Assembly (NCBI RefSeq): GCF_937988725.1
Contig: NZ_CALKHS010000001.1
Location: 220,016 to 284,015 of the forward strand
Direction of reading: 5' to 3'
DNA from: an uncultured Castellaniella sp.
GTDB taxonomy: Bacteria > Pseudomonadota > Gammaproteobacteria > Burkholderiales > Burkholderiaceae_B
Length of the DNA stretch: 64,000 nucleotides
The notes beneath the pieces were generated by a model that worked only from the letters and a program-made list of their open reading frames with translations, was not told the origin of the DNA and did not search any database. Position numbers and translations under genes: made by a program. Below are positions 18,059-25,167 of this stretch, piece after piece (position 1 is the first letter of the stretch; every line of letters starts with the position of its first letter).

Positions 18059-18787
18059 CTACGCCTGTCCCGCCAGCTTGTAGCGGTTGCCGGGGTACCA
18101 CATCACGGCCTGGGATGCGAAGGCCCCGCCGGAAAACGTCGTGCGGTCCAGCACCAGGCAGGGCTGTTCCGGCGGGATGTCCAGCGGTTCCGCCACACTG
18201 TGCGGGGGCAGCTTGACCTCGATCGTGTAGCGCCCGGTGGGCGCGGGGGCGGCGTGCATCAGGTATTCGTTGGGGGTCGTCCGCGACCAGTCCTGTTCCA
18301 GATAGTCGGGCAGGCGCCGGGCGTCAACCACGCGGTCTTCCAGCTGGATCGGTTCCGCGTTCTCGTAATGCACGATGATCGAATGGAACAGCGGCGCCCC
18401 CACCGGCAGGTGAAAGCGCTGCGCCTGCGTCGTGGATACCTTGCTTTTTTCCAGCAGCAGGACGTGGCAGGAATGCTGGTGCCCCCGGTCGCGGATATCC
18501 TGGGCGATGCTGCGGATCTCGATCAGGGTGGACGGGATCTTCGCGGGCGCCACGTACGTGCCCGACCCCTGATAGCGCAGCAGCACCTGGTCCGCCGTCA
18601 GTTCGCGCAAGGCGCGATGCACCGTCATGCGCGACACGCCGAACTGCTTGCACAGCGCCAGTTCGGTGGGAATCAGTTCGCCTTCCGTCCAGGCGCCGCC
18701 GCGGATCTGCTGCAGGACGTGGTCCTTGATGCGCTGGTAGGCGGGCGTCGCCCGCGCGGCGGTCTCGGTCGATGCCTGACGGCGCAT
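18059..18787 (-). CDS. hutC: Histidine utilisation repressor (GntR family, HutC subfamily)
   Basis: 242 aa. The N-terminal winged helix is in YQRIKDHVLQQIRGGAWTEGELIPTELALCKQFGVSRMTVHRALRELTADQVLLRYQGSGTYVA (about residues 18-80). The C-terminal UTRA domain, typical of HutC, includes HSIIVHYENAEPIQLEDRVVDARRLPDY, PNEYLM and YTIEVKLPP. HutC proteins repress hut genes and release DNA on binding urocanate. Convergent with hutG. No GTATATAC-type site was found before hutC itself, so autoregulation is not evident. Confidence 0.92.
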   Translation of the reverse strand: MRRQASTETAARATPAYQRIKDHVLQQIRGGAWTEGELIPTELALCKQFGVSRMTVHRALRELTADQVLLRYQGSGTYVAPAKIPSTLIEIRSIAQDIRDRGHQHSCHVLLLEKSKVSTTQAQRFHLPVGAPLFHSIIVHYENAEPIQLEDRVVDARRLPDYLEQDWSRTTPNEYLMHAAPAPTGRYTIEVKLPPHSVAEPLDIPPEQPCLVLDRTTFSGGAFASQAVMWYPGNRYKLAGQA

Positions 18788-18902
18788 GTCGTGCTTCCTG
18801 TTCGTCGGATAGGGCTATTCTATGCGAGACGGCTGCGCGGCTCCACGCCTAGGTGTTTTCCCGCCCCGGCGGGCGCCGGCCCGCTTTTGAAACCCAAATC
18901 CC

Positions 18903-18953
18903 CAGGGTTATCCCTGAGTTATGCGTCAAGCTTAAAGCACCTTATGGCGCTTT
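18903..18953 (+). promoter_or_regulatory. Two TTAT-centred inverted repeats before the NCS2 permease gene
   Basis: CAGGG-TTAT-CCCTG (18903-18916) is a perfect inverted repeat. AAAGCACC-TTAT-GGCGCTTT (18934-18953) is a second, with one mismatch. Both share the central TTAT. They lie in the hutC/NCS2 divergent region, upstream of the leader hairpin, and could be operators for a purine-responsive regulator; no regulator is identified. Confidence 0.35.
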
Positions 18954-18996
18954 CCTTATAGCCGCCTGAAAGGGCCTCCGGTACATTGCTTCAAAC

Positions 18997-19026
18997 CGCG
19001 CGAGGACCCAGGGAGGGCCTCGCGCG
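18997..19026 (+). repeat. GC-rich leader hairpin upstream of the NCS2 permease
   Basis: CGCGCGAGG (18997-19005) pairs perfectly with CCTCGCGCG (19018-19026) around a 12-nt loop, ending 33 nt before the start codon. It has no T-run. It may be a leader regulatory structure; a purine/xanthine riboswitch was considered but no conserved core could be recognised. Confidence 0.4.
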
Positions 19027-19059
19027 CAGACACATCAGAATGACGTTCTGGAGACAACC

Positions 19060-20544
19060 ATGAGCAATTCCGTCGCCCCGGTCGATGAAGTTCTGCCGAT
19101 GGGCAAACTGACCGCGCTGGGCCTGCAGCACGTGCTGGTCATGTACGCCGGCGCCGTCGCCGTGCCGCTGATCATCGGCCGCGCCCTGAACCTGGAAGCC
19201 CACGAAGTATCCCTGCTGATCGCCGCCGACCTGTTCGCCTGCGGCCTGGCCACCATCATCCAGTCGCTGGGCGCCACGCAGTGGTTCGGCATCAAGCTGC
19301 CCGTCATCATGGGCGTCAGCTTCGCCCCGGTCGGCCCCATGATCCACATCGCCACCAGCAATCCCGGACACGTCGGGGCCCAGCTGCTGTTCGGCACCAT
19401 CATCGCGGCGGGGATCATCACCATCATCATCGCGCCCTGGATCAGCCGGCTGCTGCGCTTCTTCCCGCCCGTGGTCACCGGCACCATCATCGCCATCATC
19501 GGCATCACCCTGATGCGCGTGGGCATCAACTGGATCTTCGGCAACCCCTTCGGCCCCACCGCGCCGTCCGTGGTCGATCCCAGCTACGCCGCATGGCTGA
19601 AAAGCGCCCAGGTGGCGGCATCCGCGCCCGGCTCGCCGCTGGCGGCGGTCCCGCAGGGCCTGTCGATCATGCCCACCGTCCCCAACCCCAAATACGCCGA
19701 TCTGACCGGCGTGGGCATCGCCGCCATCGTGCTGCTGTCCATTCTGCTGATCGCCAAGTTCTGCAAGGGCTTCCTGGGCAACATCGCCGTGCTGCTGGGC
19801 ATCGTGGTGGGCGCCGTCGTCGCCACGGCCATGGGCATCATGAACTTCGACAAGGTCGCCAAGGCCGCCTGGGTGGACATCGTCCTGCCCTTCCACTTCG
19901 GCATGCCGAAATTCGATTTCTGGATGATCCTGACCATGACGCTGGTCATGATCGTGATCCTGATCGAGTCCACCGGCATGTTCCTGGCCCTGTCGGACAT
20001 GACGGGCAAGAAGATCGGGCAGAAGGACCTGGCGCGCGGTCTGCGCACCGACGGCCTGGGCACCCTGATCGGCGGCATCTTCAACACCTTCCCGTATTCC
20101 AGCTTCTCGCAGAACGTCGGCCTGGTGGCCGTCACCGGCGTGCGCAGCCGCTACGTCTGCGTGGCCAGCGGCGTGATTCTGCTGGTGCTGGGCCTGCTGC
20201 CGAAACTGGCCGCCCTGGTCGAATCCCTGCCCACCGTCGTGCTGGGAGGCGCCGGGATCGTGATGTTCGGCATGGTCACGGCCACCGGCATCCGCATCCT
20301 GAGCGGCGTGGATTTCATCAAGAACCGCAACAACGCCATGATCGTGGCCATTTCCATCGGCATGGGCATGATCCCCGTGGTGGCGCCGAACTTCCGCCAG
20401 TGGATGCCGCACGCCATCCATCCGCTGATCGAATCCGGCATCCTGCTGACGTCCCTGTCGGCCGTGCTGCTGAACCTGTTCTTCAACGGCGCTCCACGCG
20501 ACACCAAGGCCGCCGTCGAGGCCGCCAAGCACGCGGAGGCCTGA
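19060..20544 (+). CDS. NCS2-family nucleobase:cation symporter (xanthine/uric-acid type)
   Basis: 494 aa integral membrane protein with many hydrophobic helices. NCS2 blocks: LGLQHVLVMYAGAVAVPLIIGRAL near the N-terminus, LGATQWFGIKLPVIMGVSFA, PPVVTGTIIAIIGITLMRVGINW, and the signature NTFPYSSFSQNVGLVAVTGVRSRYV, where the Q-N-G pattern fits the purine (xanthine, UacT/XanPQ) rather than the uracil branch. ATG 19060 has GGAGA upstream. It is monocistronic: a strong terminator follows and hutC is divergent. The exact substrate (xanthine, urate, hypoxanthine) is not certain. Confidence 0.93.
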   Translation: MSNSVAPVDEVLPMGKLTALGLQHVLVMYAGAVAVPLIIGRALNLEAHEVSLLIAADLFACGLATIIQSLGATQWFGIKLPVIMGVSFAPVGPMIHIATSNPGHVGAQLLFGTIIAAGIITIIIAPWISRLLRFFPPVVTGTIIAIIGITLMRVGINWIFGNPFGPTAPSVVDPSYAAWLKSAQVAASAPGSPLAAVPQGLSIMPTVPNPKYADLTGVGIAAIVLLSILLIAKFCKGFLGNIAVLLGIVVGAVVATAMGIMNFDKVAKAAWVDIVLPFHFGMPKFDFWMILTMTLVMIVILIESTGMFLALSDMTGKKIGQKDLARGLRTDGLGTLIGGIFNTFPYSSFSQNVGLVAVTGVRSRYVCVASGVILLVLGLLPKLAALVESLPTVVLGGAGIVMFGMVTATGIRILSGVDFIKNRNNAMIVAISIGMGMIPVVAPNFRQWMPHAIHPLIESGILLTSLSAVLLNLFFNGAPRDTKAAVEAAKHAEA

Positions 20545-20600
20545 ATCAGGCCCGGGCCGCCCTTGGGGGCGGCCGGCCTCGCCTGAAGCAGCGTTTCGGA

Positions 20601-20635
20601 GCCGGCCCGGGCATCGCCCGGGCCGGCTTTCTTTC
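20601..20635 (+). terminator. Rho-independent terminator of the NCS2 permease gene
   Basis: GCCGGCCCGGGC pairs with GCCCGGGCCGGC (12 perfect base pairs, loop ATC), followed directly by TTTCTTTC. It is about 55 nt past the stop codon. A second GC-rich hairpin, GGCCGCCC/GGGCGGCC at 20555-20574, lies between. Confidence 0.9.
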
Positions 20636-20727
20636 ATCCGCAAGTCCCTGAGACCGTCCGATCGGCGCCCCGGCCGTCGCGGCGCCTGCCTACAATATCG
20701 ATGTCTCCAGTAACCGGCGGTTTCCTC

Positions 20728-21249
20728 ATGTCAGCAGACTCCATTGCCTCCGCCTGGTACGTCGTCCACACCAAACCGCGCCAGGAATCGGTGGCGCGGG
20801 AACAGTTGCTGCGCCAGGATTTCGAGGTCTATCTGCCGCTGTTCAAGGTCTTCAGGAAACCGCGCGCGGCGCCCGGCGGCCTGACCGCGCATGAACCGAT
20901 GTTCCCTCGCTACCTGTTCCTGCGTCCCACGCGGCCCACGCAGTCGCTGTCGGTCGTGCGCTCCACCGTCGGGGTCAGCCGCCTGGTGATGTTCGGCCCG
21001 CAGCCCGCCGCCCTGGCCGACGCTGCCGTGCAGGCGATCCGCCAGGCCGAAACCCTGCGCGAAGCCGCGCAAATGGACCAGATCAGCCCCTTCCAGCCCG
21101 GCATGCCGGTGCAGATCCAGGACGCCCCCCTGGCCGGCATCCAGGCCCTGGTGCAGGCCGTCTCCAAAGACCGCGTCACCCTGCTGCTGGACATCCTGGG
21201 CCGCCCGCAGACCGTCCAGGTCGAGTTCGGGCAGATTGCGCCGCTGTGA
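20728..21249 (+). CDS. RfaH-like transcription antiterminator (NusG paralogue)
   Basis: 173 aa. RfaH is recruited to transcribing RNA polymerase at an ops element and keeps it going through long, poorly translated surface-polysaccharide operons. Seen: the NusG N-terminal domain starting SAWYVVHTKPRQESVAREQLLRQDFEVYLPLF, then PMFPRYLFLRP and VRSTVGVSRLV, and a C-terminal KOW-like part (PGMPVQIQDAPLAGIQALVQAVSKDRVTLLLDILGR). ATG 20728 is chosen because a -10-like TACAAT at 20691 would put the transcript start beyond the in-frame ATG 20701. It lies upstream of a roughly 18-kb glycan operon, its likely target. Confidence 0.88.
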   Translation: MSADSIASAWYVVHTKPRQESVAREQLLRQDFEVYLPLFKVFRKPRAAPGGLTAHEPMFPRYLFLRPTRPTQSLSVVRSTVGVSRLVMFGPQPAALADAAVQAIRQAETLREAAQMDQISPFQPGMPVQIQDAPLAGIQALVQAVSKDRVTLLLDILGRPQTVQVEFGQIAPL

Positions 21250-21256
21250 GTCCCAC

Positions 21257-21343
21257 AGAGTCTTTACCAATTGCTACAAACGCTGTCTCCTGGCAAAAGA
21301 GCGCAGTCACGTCGTGTGACTGTCAACTCTTACAGGAGACTCT
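21257..21343 (+). promoter_or_regulatory. Leader that can fold over the autotransporter ribosome-binding site
   Basis: GTCTCCTG (21285-21292) is fully complementary to CAGGAGAC (21333-21340), which contains the Shine-Dalgarno AGGAG. Between them CAGTCAC/GTGACTG (21304-21322) forms a 7-bp hairpin. AGAGTCT (21257-21263) is complementary to AGACTCT (21337-21343), a competing partner overlapping the same site. Mutually exclusive folds that hide the ribosome site would allow translational control; seen by complementarity only. Confidence 0.45.
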
Positions 21344-23626
21344 ATGTCCATGTCGATCCGGCATACCGCCGTCCTTTGCGCTTGCCTGGGGCTGCCCCCG
21401 CCCGCCGTCGCGCAGGACGGCCCGCCGCCCGCCTCCATCGCGCACAGCCTGCCGCTGGCGATGTCGCGGGCCCTGCCGCCGCCGGCGCTGCCTTTGGCCA
21501 TTCCATCACTGGCGCTGTGGGATCCGTCCCCGGCGCCTTTTTCTTTGCGCGGCGACCTGATCCGGCCAGGCGAAGGCCAGGCCCAGATCACCCGCCCGCT
21601 GCTGCTGGAACAGAACAGCGGCTTTCTGGTGTCCGACGGGCGCACCCTGGACATCCGGGGCGCGATCTGCGCGCCCGGCGGTTCTGCGCAGGATCCCTGC
21701 CTGAAAACCGACGCCGTGGCCGTCCTGCCTCCCGCCCTGCTGCTGAAACTGGGCGGCGGCCACCTGAACCTGTCCGGCGCCAACAGCTATCGCGGCAATA
21801 CCGTGCTGCTGCAGGGCAGCCTGGGCTTGCAGAAGAGCCAGGCCCTGGGCCATGCCGCCAACACCCTGGACATGGCCGGCGGCGCCCGTCTGGAGCTGGC
21901 CGATGGCGTCACCATCGACCAGAACCTGCAGGCGCTGCCCCTGACCGACATCGCGCCGTTGGTGCCGGGCGCCTGGGGCGTCACGCCGCCGGCATCCGGC
22001 GACCCAGCCGTCACCGTGCGGGTGGACCGGGGCGTCGCCGCCTGGCAAGGCCGTATCACCGCCTACACGCCGCTGGTCAAGGACGGCGCGGGCACCTTGC
22101 GCCTGCTGGGAACCGGTTTTGCCCCGGCCCACGTCCTGGACCTGCGCCAGGGCGGCCTGCAAATGGGGCAGGGCGGCATCGCCATGAACCAGTTCTGGTT
22201 CGGCTCCATCCATACCCGCCCGGATACCGTCCTGTCCGGCACGGGCCTGATCCTGGACGCCCTGGTCGCCGGCCATCTGCGGCCGGGCTCGCCCGGCGCG
22301 GCGGGCGCCCTGTGGTTCGGCAATCGCCTGCAGCTGACCGACAGCGCACACACTCACATCCCCGTCGGCCTAGAGGAGCCCGCTCTGCATTCCCTGGGCG
22401 CCATCCGACTGGCCGGCGATCTATGGCTGGAGCCCATTGCCGACCAGTGGGCGCCCAATACCCGCTACGACATCGTGCAGGCGGACGGCGGCCTGGACTA
22501 CGCTCTTGTCAGGGCGTCCGACCCCGCCGCCATGATGCCGGTGGGAATCAGCAGCGGCAATGGCCGTTTCGCCCGGGTGCATAGCCCCGTGCGCTACCTG
22601 GACCCCGTCCTGGACTATGGCCCGCAGTCGGTCGGGCTCACCCTGCGCTACAACGACCGGGGATTGAACACCGCCGATTCCAGCTGGCGCAGCGCCTTGC
22701 TGGACGACGGCCGGTTCCTGCGCGAATCGGCGTTGGCCCACACCGGCGGCGGCCGGGCCTGGGCGCAGACCTGGGCCGCCAACACCGAACGGAGCGGCCA
22801 CGGCGGCCTGCCGGGGGACGACCGCGACACCAGCGGCCTGCAACTGGGCGTCAGCCGGCCGCTGGGGCGGAACTGGCACGCGGCCGCTTTCGCCGGCTGG
22901 CAGGACAGCCGCCAGCGGTCGCTGCCTGGCCATGCGGCGGAGTCCGCGAACGGCGGCGCCTACCGCCTGCGTGACCGGGCCGCGCATTTGGGCCTGGGCG
23001 CCCGATATCGCGGGCCGTCCGCCACGCTGACCCTGGGCGCCGCCCAGTCCCGCCACAGCGCGCGCATCGATCGCCGGGCCGACCCCGCCGAGGCGGCCTT
23101 GGGCAGCCGCGCCCGCGCCGTCCTGACCCAGGTGTGGCTGGACGCCCGTCCCACGCAGCCCCTGCCCGTGGGAAGCTGGGGCGCTACCCCCTGGGTACGC
23201 GCCGCCTGGCTGCATCTGCGGCGGCCCGGCGTCCAGGAAAACGGCGGCCTGGCCGCCGTCGCCCTGGAGGCGCAGACCGATGGACGCTGGCTTACCCACC
23301 TAGGAGTCCGTGTGGAACGCCGCTGGTCCGCCCCGCAGGGCGATGCCCGGCTGTTCGCCCAGGCCGGCGTGCGCAGCCTGTGGGGCGGACGCGCCCTGCG
23401 CAGTCCCCAGGCGTATCGGGCTGATCCGGATCTGTCGTTCGATGCCGCAGGGCTGCCCATCGCCCGCCACGCCTTGCTGCTGGACGTCGGTGTGCATGCG
23501 CCCGTCAGCCGTCGGGCATCCGCCACCCTGGCCTATACCGGCCAGCATGGCGGCGGCCAGATGCAGCATGGGGCGTGGCTGGGGATGACCGTGGTCCTGG
23601 ATGGGAAACCGGCCGCGCCGCGCTGA
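21344..23626 (+). CDS. Type V autotransporter outer-membrane protein
   Basis: 760 aa. A signal peptide (about residues 1-24, ending AVAQD) leads to a passenger of roughly 440 residues with beta-helix-like repeats, including LNLSGANSYRGNTVLLQGSLGLQKSQALG, a typical autotransporter-associated repeat. From about residue 470 (AWAQTWAANTERSGHGG) to the end is the 12-strand translocator barrel with LQLGVSRPLGRNWHAAAFAGWQ and similar amphipathic strands. ATG 21344 has AGGAG 7 nt upstream. Unusually, the last strand (WLGMTVVL) is followed by a short tail GKPAAPR, where barrels normally end in an aromatic residue. No protease or adhesin motif was recognised in the passenger; function unknown. Confidence 0.85.
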   Translation: MSMSIRHTAVLCACLGLPPPAVAQDGPPPASIAHSLPLAMSRALPPPALPLAIPSLALWDPSPAPFSLRGDLIRPGEGQAQITRPLLLEQNSGFLVSDGRTLDIRGAICAPGGSAQDPCLKTDAVAVLPPALLLKLGGGHLNLSGANSYRGNTVLLQGSLGLQKSQALGHAANTLDMAGGARLELADGVTIDQNLQALPLTDIAPLVPGAWGVTPPASGDPAVTVRVDRGVAAWQGRITAYTPLVKDGAGTLRLLGTGFAPAHVLDLRQGGLQMGQGGIAMNQFWFGSIHTRPDTVLSGTGLILDALVAGHLRPGSPGAAGALWFGNRLQLTDSAHTHIPVGLEEPALHSLGAIRLAGDLWLEPIADQWAPNTRYDIVQADGGLDYALVRASDPAAMMPVGISSGNGRFARVHSPVRYLDPVLDYGPQSVGLTLRYNDRGLNTADSSWRSALLDDGRFLRESALAHTGGGRAWAQTWAANTERSGHGGLPGDDRDTSGLQLGVSRPLGRNWHAAAFAGWQDSRQRSLPGHAAESANGGAYRLRDRAAHLGLGARYRGPSATLTLGAAQSRHSARIDRRADPAEAALGSRARAVLTQVWLDARPTQPLPVGSWGATPWVRAAWLHLRRPGVQENGGLAAVALEAQTDGRWLTHLGVRVERRWSAPQGDARLFAQAGVRSLWGGRALRSPQAYRADPDLSFDAAGLPIARHALLLDVGVHAPVSRRASATLAYTGQHGGGQMQHGAWLGMTVVLDGKPAAPR

Positions 23627-23640
23627 CGCAGTCGCATGAC

Positions 23641-23674
23641 CCACGCCGCACCGGATGGCAATGGTGCGGCGTGG
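23641..23674. terminator. Perfect 12-bp hairpin between convergent genes
   Basis: CCACGCCGCACC (23641-23652) pairs perfectly with GGTGCGGCGTGG (23663-23674), loop 10 nt. It sits between the convergent stops of the autotransporter and ligase genes. No T-run is present on either strand, so it is a probable but atypical terminator. Confidence 0.55.
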
Positions 23675-23700
23675 CTGGTCACCGGCATGTGCCGGGCGGC

Positions 23701-24963
23701 TTATTCCGTCTGGGTGGGTGAGGCGGCTTCTTCCTGCCGCATCATCGCCCACCAGATCGTCAGCGATGCCAGGAAGAAGATCACCCCGTTGTTGCGGCCC
23801 AGAATCACCTGGGTCAGGCTGAAGGCCGCGAAGGCCGCCGGCAGGCTGGCGCCGCAACAGGCCAGGATCCGCACCGCGGTATCGGCGTGTCGCAGGCGCT
23901 GGGCGAAATACCAGAAGCTGGCGATCAGCAGGGCCAGCAGGGCCGCCAGTCCCAGCGACCCCTGGTGGAGCCAGACTTCAAGAAACTGGTTGTGGGTATT
24001 GGCCAGCGTGGAAATGAATGGGTCCACGCGGCCGGCCTGGATCAGCTCTTCCAGGTGGGCGTCGTATTCCGGATGCCCCCAGCCCAGCAGCGGGCGTTCG
24101 GGAATGCTGATCAGGGCGGCTTTCCAGGCCTCCAGACGGGGGCCCACCGTGTTGTTGGCGACTTCGCCCTGTTGTGTGTATTCATGCCATGCCGTGATGG
24201 CGTCGCTGTAGCGGTCTTCGGCGATCTTGCCGCCGGGCAGGGCGGCCAGCATCACGACGACCCCCACCGCCAGCACCGCCACTCCCGCCAGCACGGGCTT
24301 CAAGGTCTCGCGGCGCAACAGGGCGGTCGCCGCCAGCCCCAGCAGCAGCGGGATGGCGATCAGGCCGCCGCGCGTGGCGGATGCAATGAAGGTATAGCTG
24401 CCGCCCAGGGCGCCCAGCAGCATGAACGCCGCCCAGCCGAACCGCCGCTGCCGCGCCATCCAGACGGTTCCCATCAGGCTCCAGAATCCCATGGCCAGGG
24501 CGATGTCCCCGAAGGGAATCGCGCTGGTCACGAAGCCTTCCGCCCGGGGCAGGCGCAATACGGACATCTGCCACCAGGTCAGGCCCGCCGCGCCGAGGCA
24601 GCCAGCCGCCAGTCCGCCCCACAAGCAGTCGGGGCGCAGCCGCACGTAGCGCAAGCCCCACAGGATCGGGATGGCCATCAGGTAGCGCGAACCCTGGTCC
24701 AGATACTTGCTGGAATCCCCGTGCCAGAACACGGCCAACGCGTTCACCGCAAACACCGCCAGCAGCAGCGCGATCAGCGTCCGATCTTGAACGTCGGCCT
24801 CTGCCGGCGCGGCGCAGCGGTAGCGCCACGTCGCCGCCAGGCCGCCCAGCAGCAGCAGGGTGGCGCCCAGGGAATAGCCGCTGGGCGCCGACAGCGTCAG
24901 CAGGAAAAATGCGGCGACGCTGGCGGACATCCAGATGGACAGGCGGAAGGAGGCCGAGGGCAT
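23701..24963 (-). CDS. O-antigen ligase family protein (WaaL/PglL-like), ligase 1
   Basis: 420 aa with about ten to twelve hydrophobic segments. The conserved Wzy_C-type region holds the long periplasmic loop with GPRLEAWKAALISIPERPLLGWGHPEYDAHL, then NTHNQFLEVWLHQGSLGLAALL, which carries the conserved H of O-antigen ligases. Such proteins move lipid-linked glycans either to lipid A core (WaaL) or to protein (PglL); the sequence does not settle which. It lies on the opposite strand from the main glycan operon, next to an acyltransferase gene. ATG 24963 lacks a strong ribosome site. Confidence 0.85.
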   Translation of the reverse strand: MPSASFRLSIWMSASVAAFFLLTLSAPSGYSLGATLLLLGGLAATWRYRCAAPAEADVQDRTLIALLLAVFAVNALAVFWHGDSSKYLDQGSRYLMAIPILWGLRYVRLRPDCLWGGLAAGCLGAAGLTWWQMSVLRLPRAEGFVTSAIPFGDIALAMGFWSLMGTVWMARQRRFGWAAFMLLGALGGSYTFIASATRGGLIAIPLLLGLAATALLRRETLKPVLAGVAVLAVGVVVMLAALPGGKIAEDRYSDAITAWHEYTQQGEVANNTVGPRLEAWKAALISIPERPLLGWGHPEYDAHLEELIQAGRVDPFISTLANTHNQFLEVWLHQGSLGLAALLALLIASFWYFAQRLRHADTAVRILACCGASLPAAFAAFSLTQVILGRNNGVIFFLASLTIWWAMMRQEEAASPTQTE

Positions 24964-25167
24964 GAGAGGCGCGACTCAGAAAAGGAGTAGATGTGGCGCA
25001 ATTTTACCTGGGAGCGCCCTGGTATCGAAGATACTGCGTTCTCTTTTTTAGTTTAGAAGGGTGTCTGTCCGAGCGATGCATTTTGAGTTGTCCTTGTTGC
25101 CAATAGAGCTTATGTGGCTGGAGATATTCTGGGGATGCGTATGCGAAGGTCCGAGCGATAGGTACGC

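Noticed and set aside
18997..19026. Purine or xanthine riboswitch before the NCS2 permease
   Set aside because: A strong hairpin is present, but I could not recognise the conserved core of any known class; only the hairpin is annotated.
20555..20574. Second GC-rich hairpin after the NCS2 gene as the terminator
   Set aside because: It lacks a T-run; the hairpin at 20601-20627 followed by TTTCTTTC is clearly the terminator.
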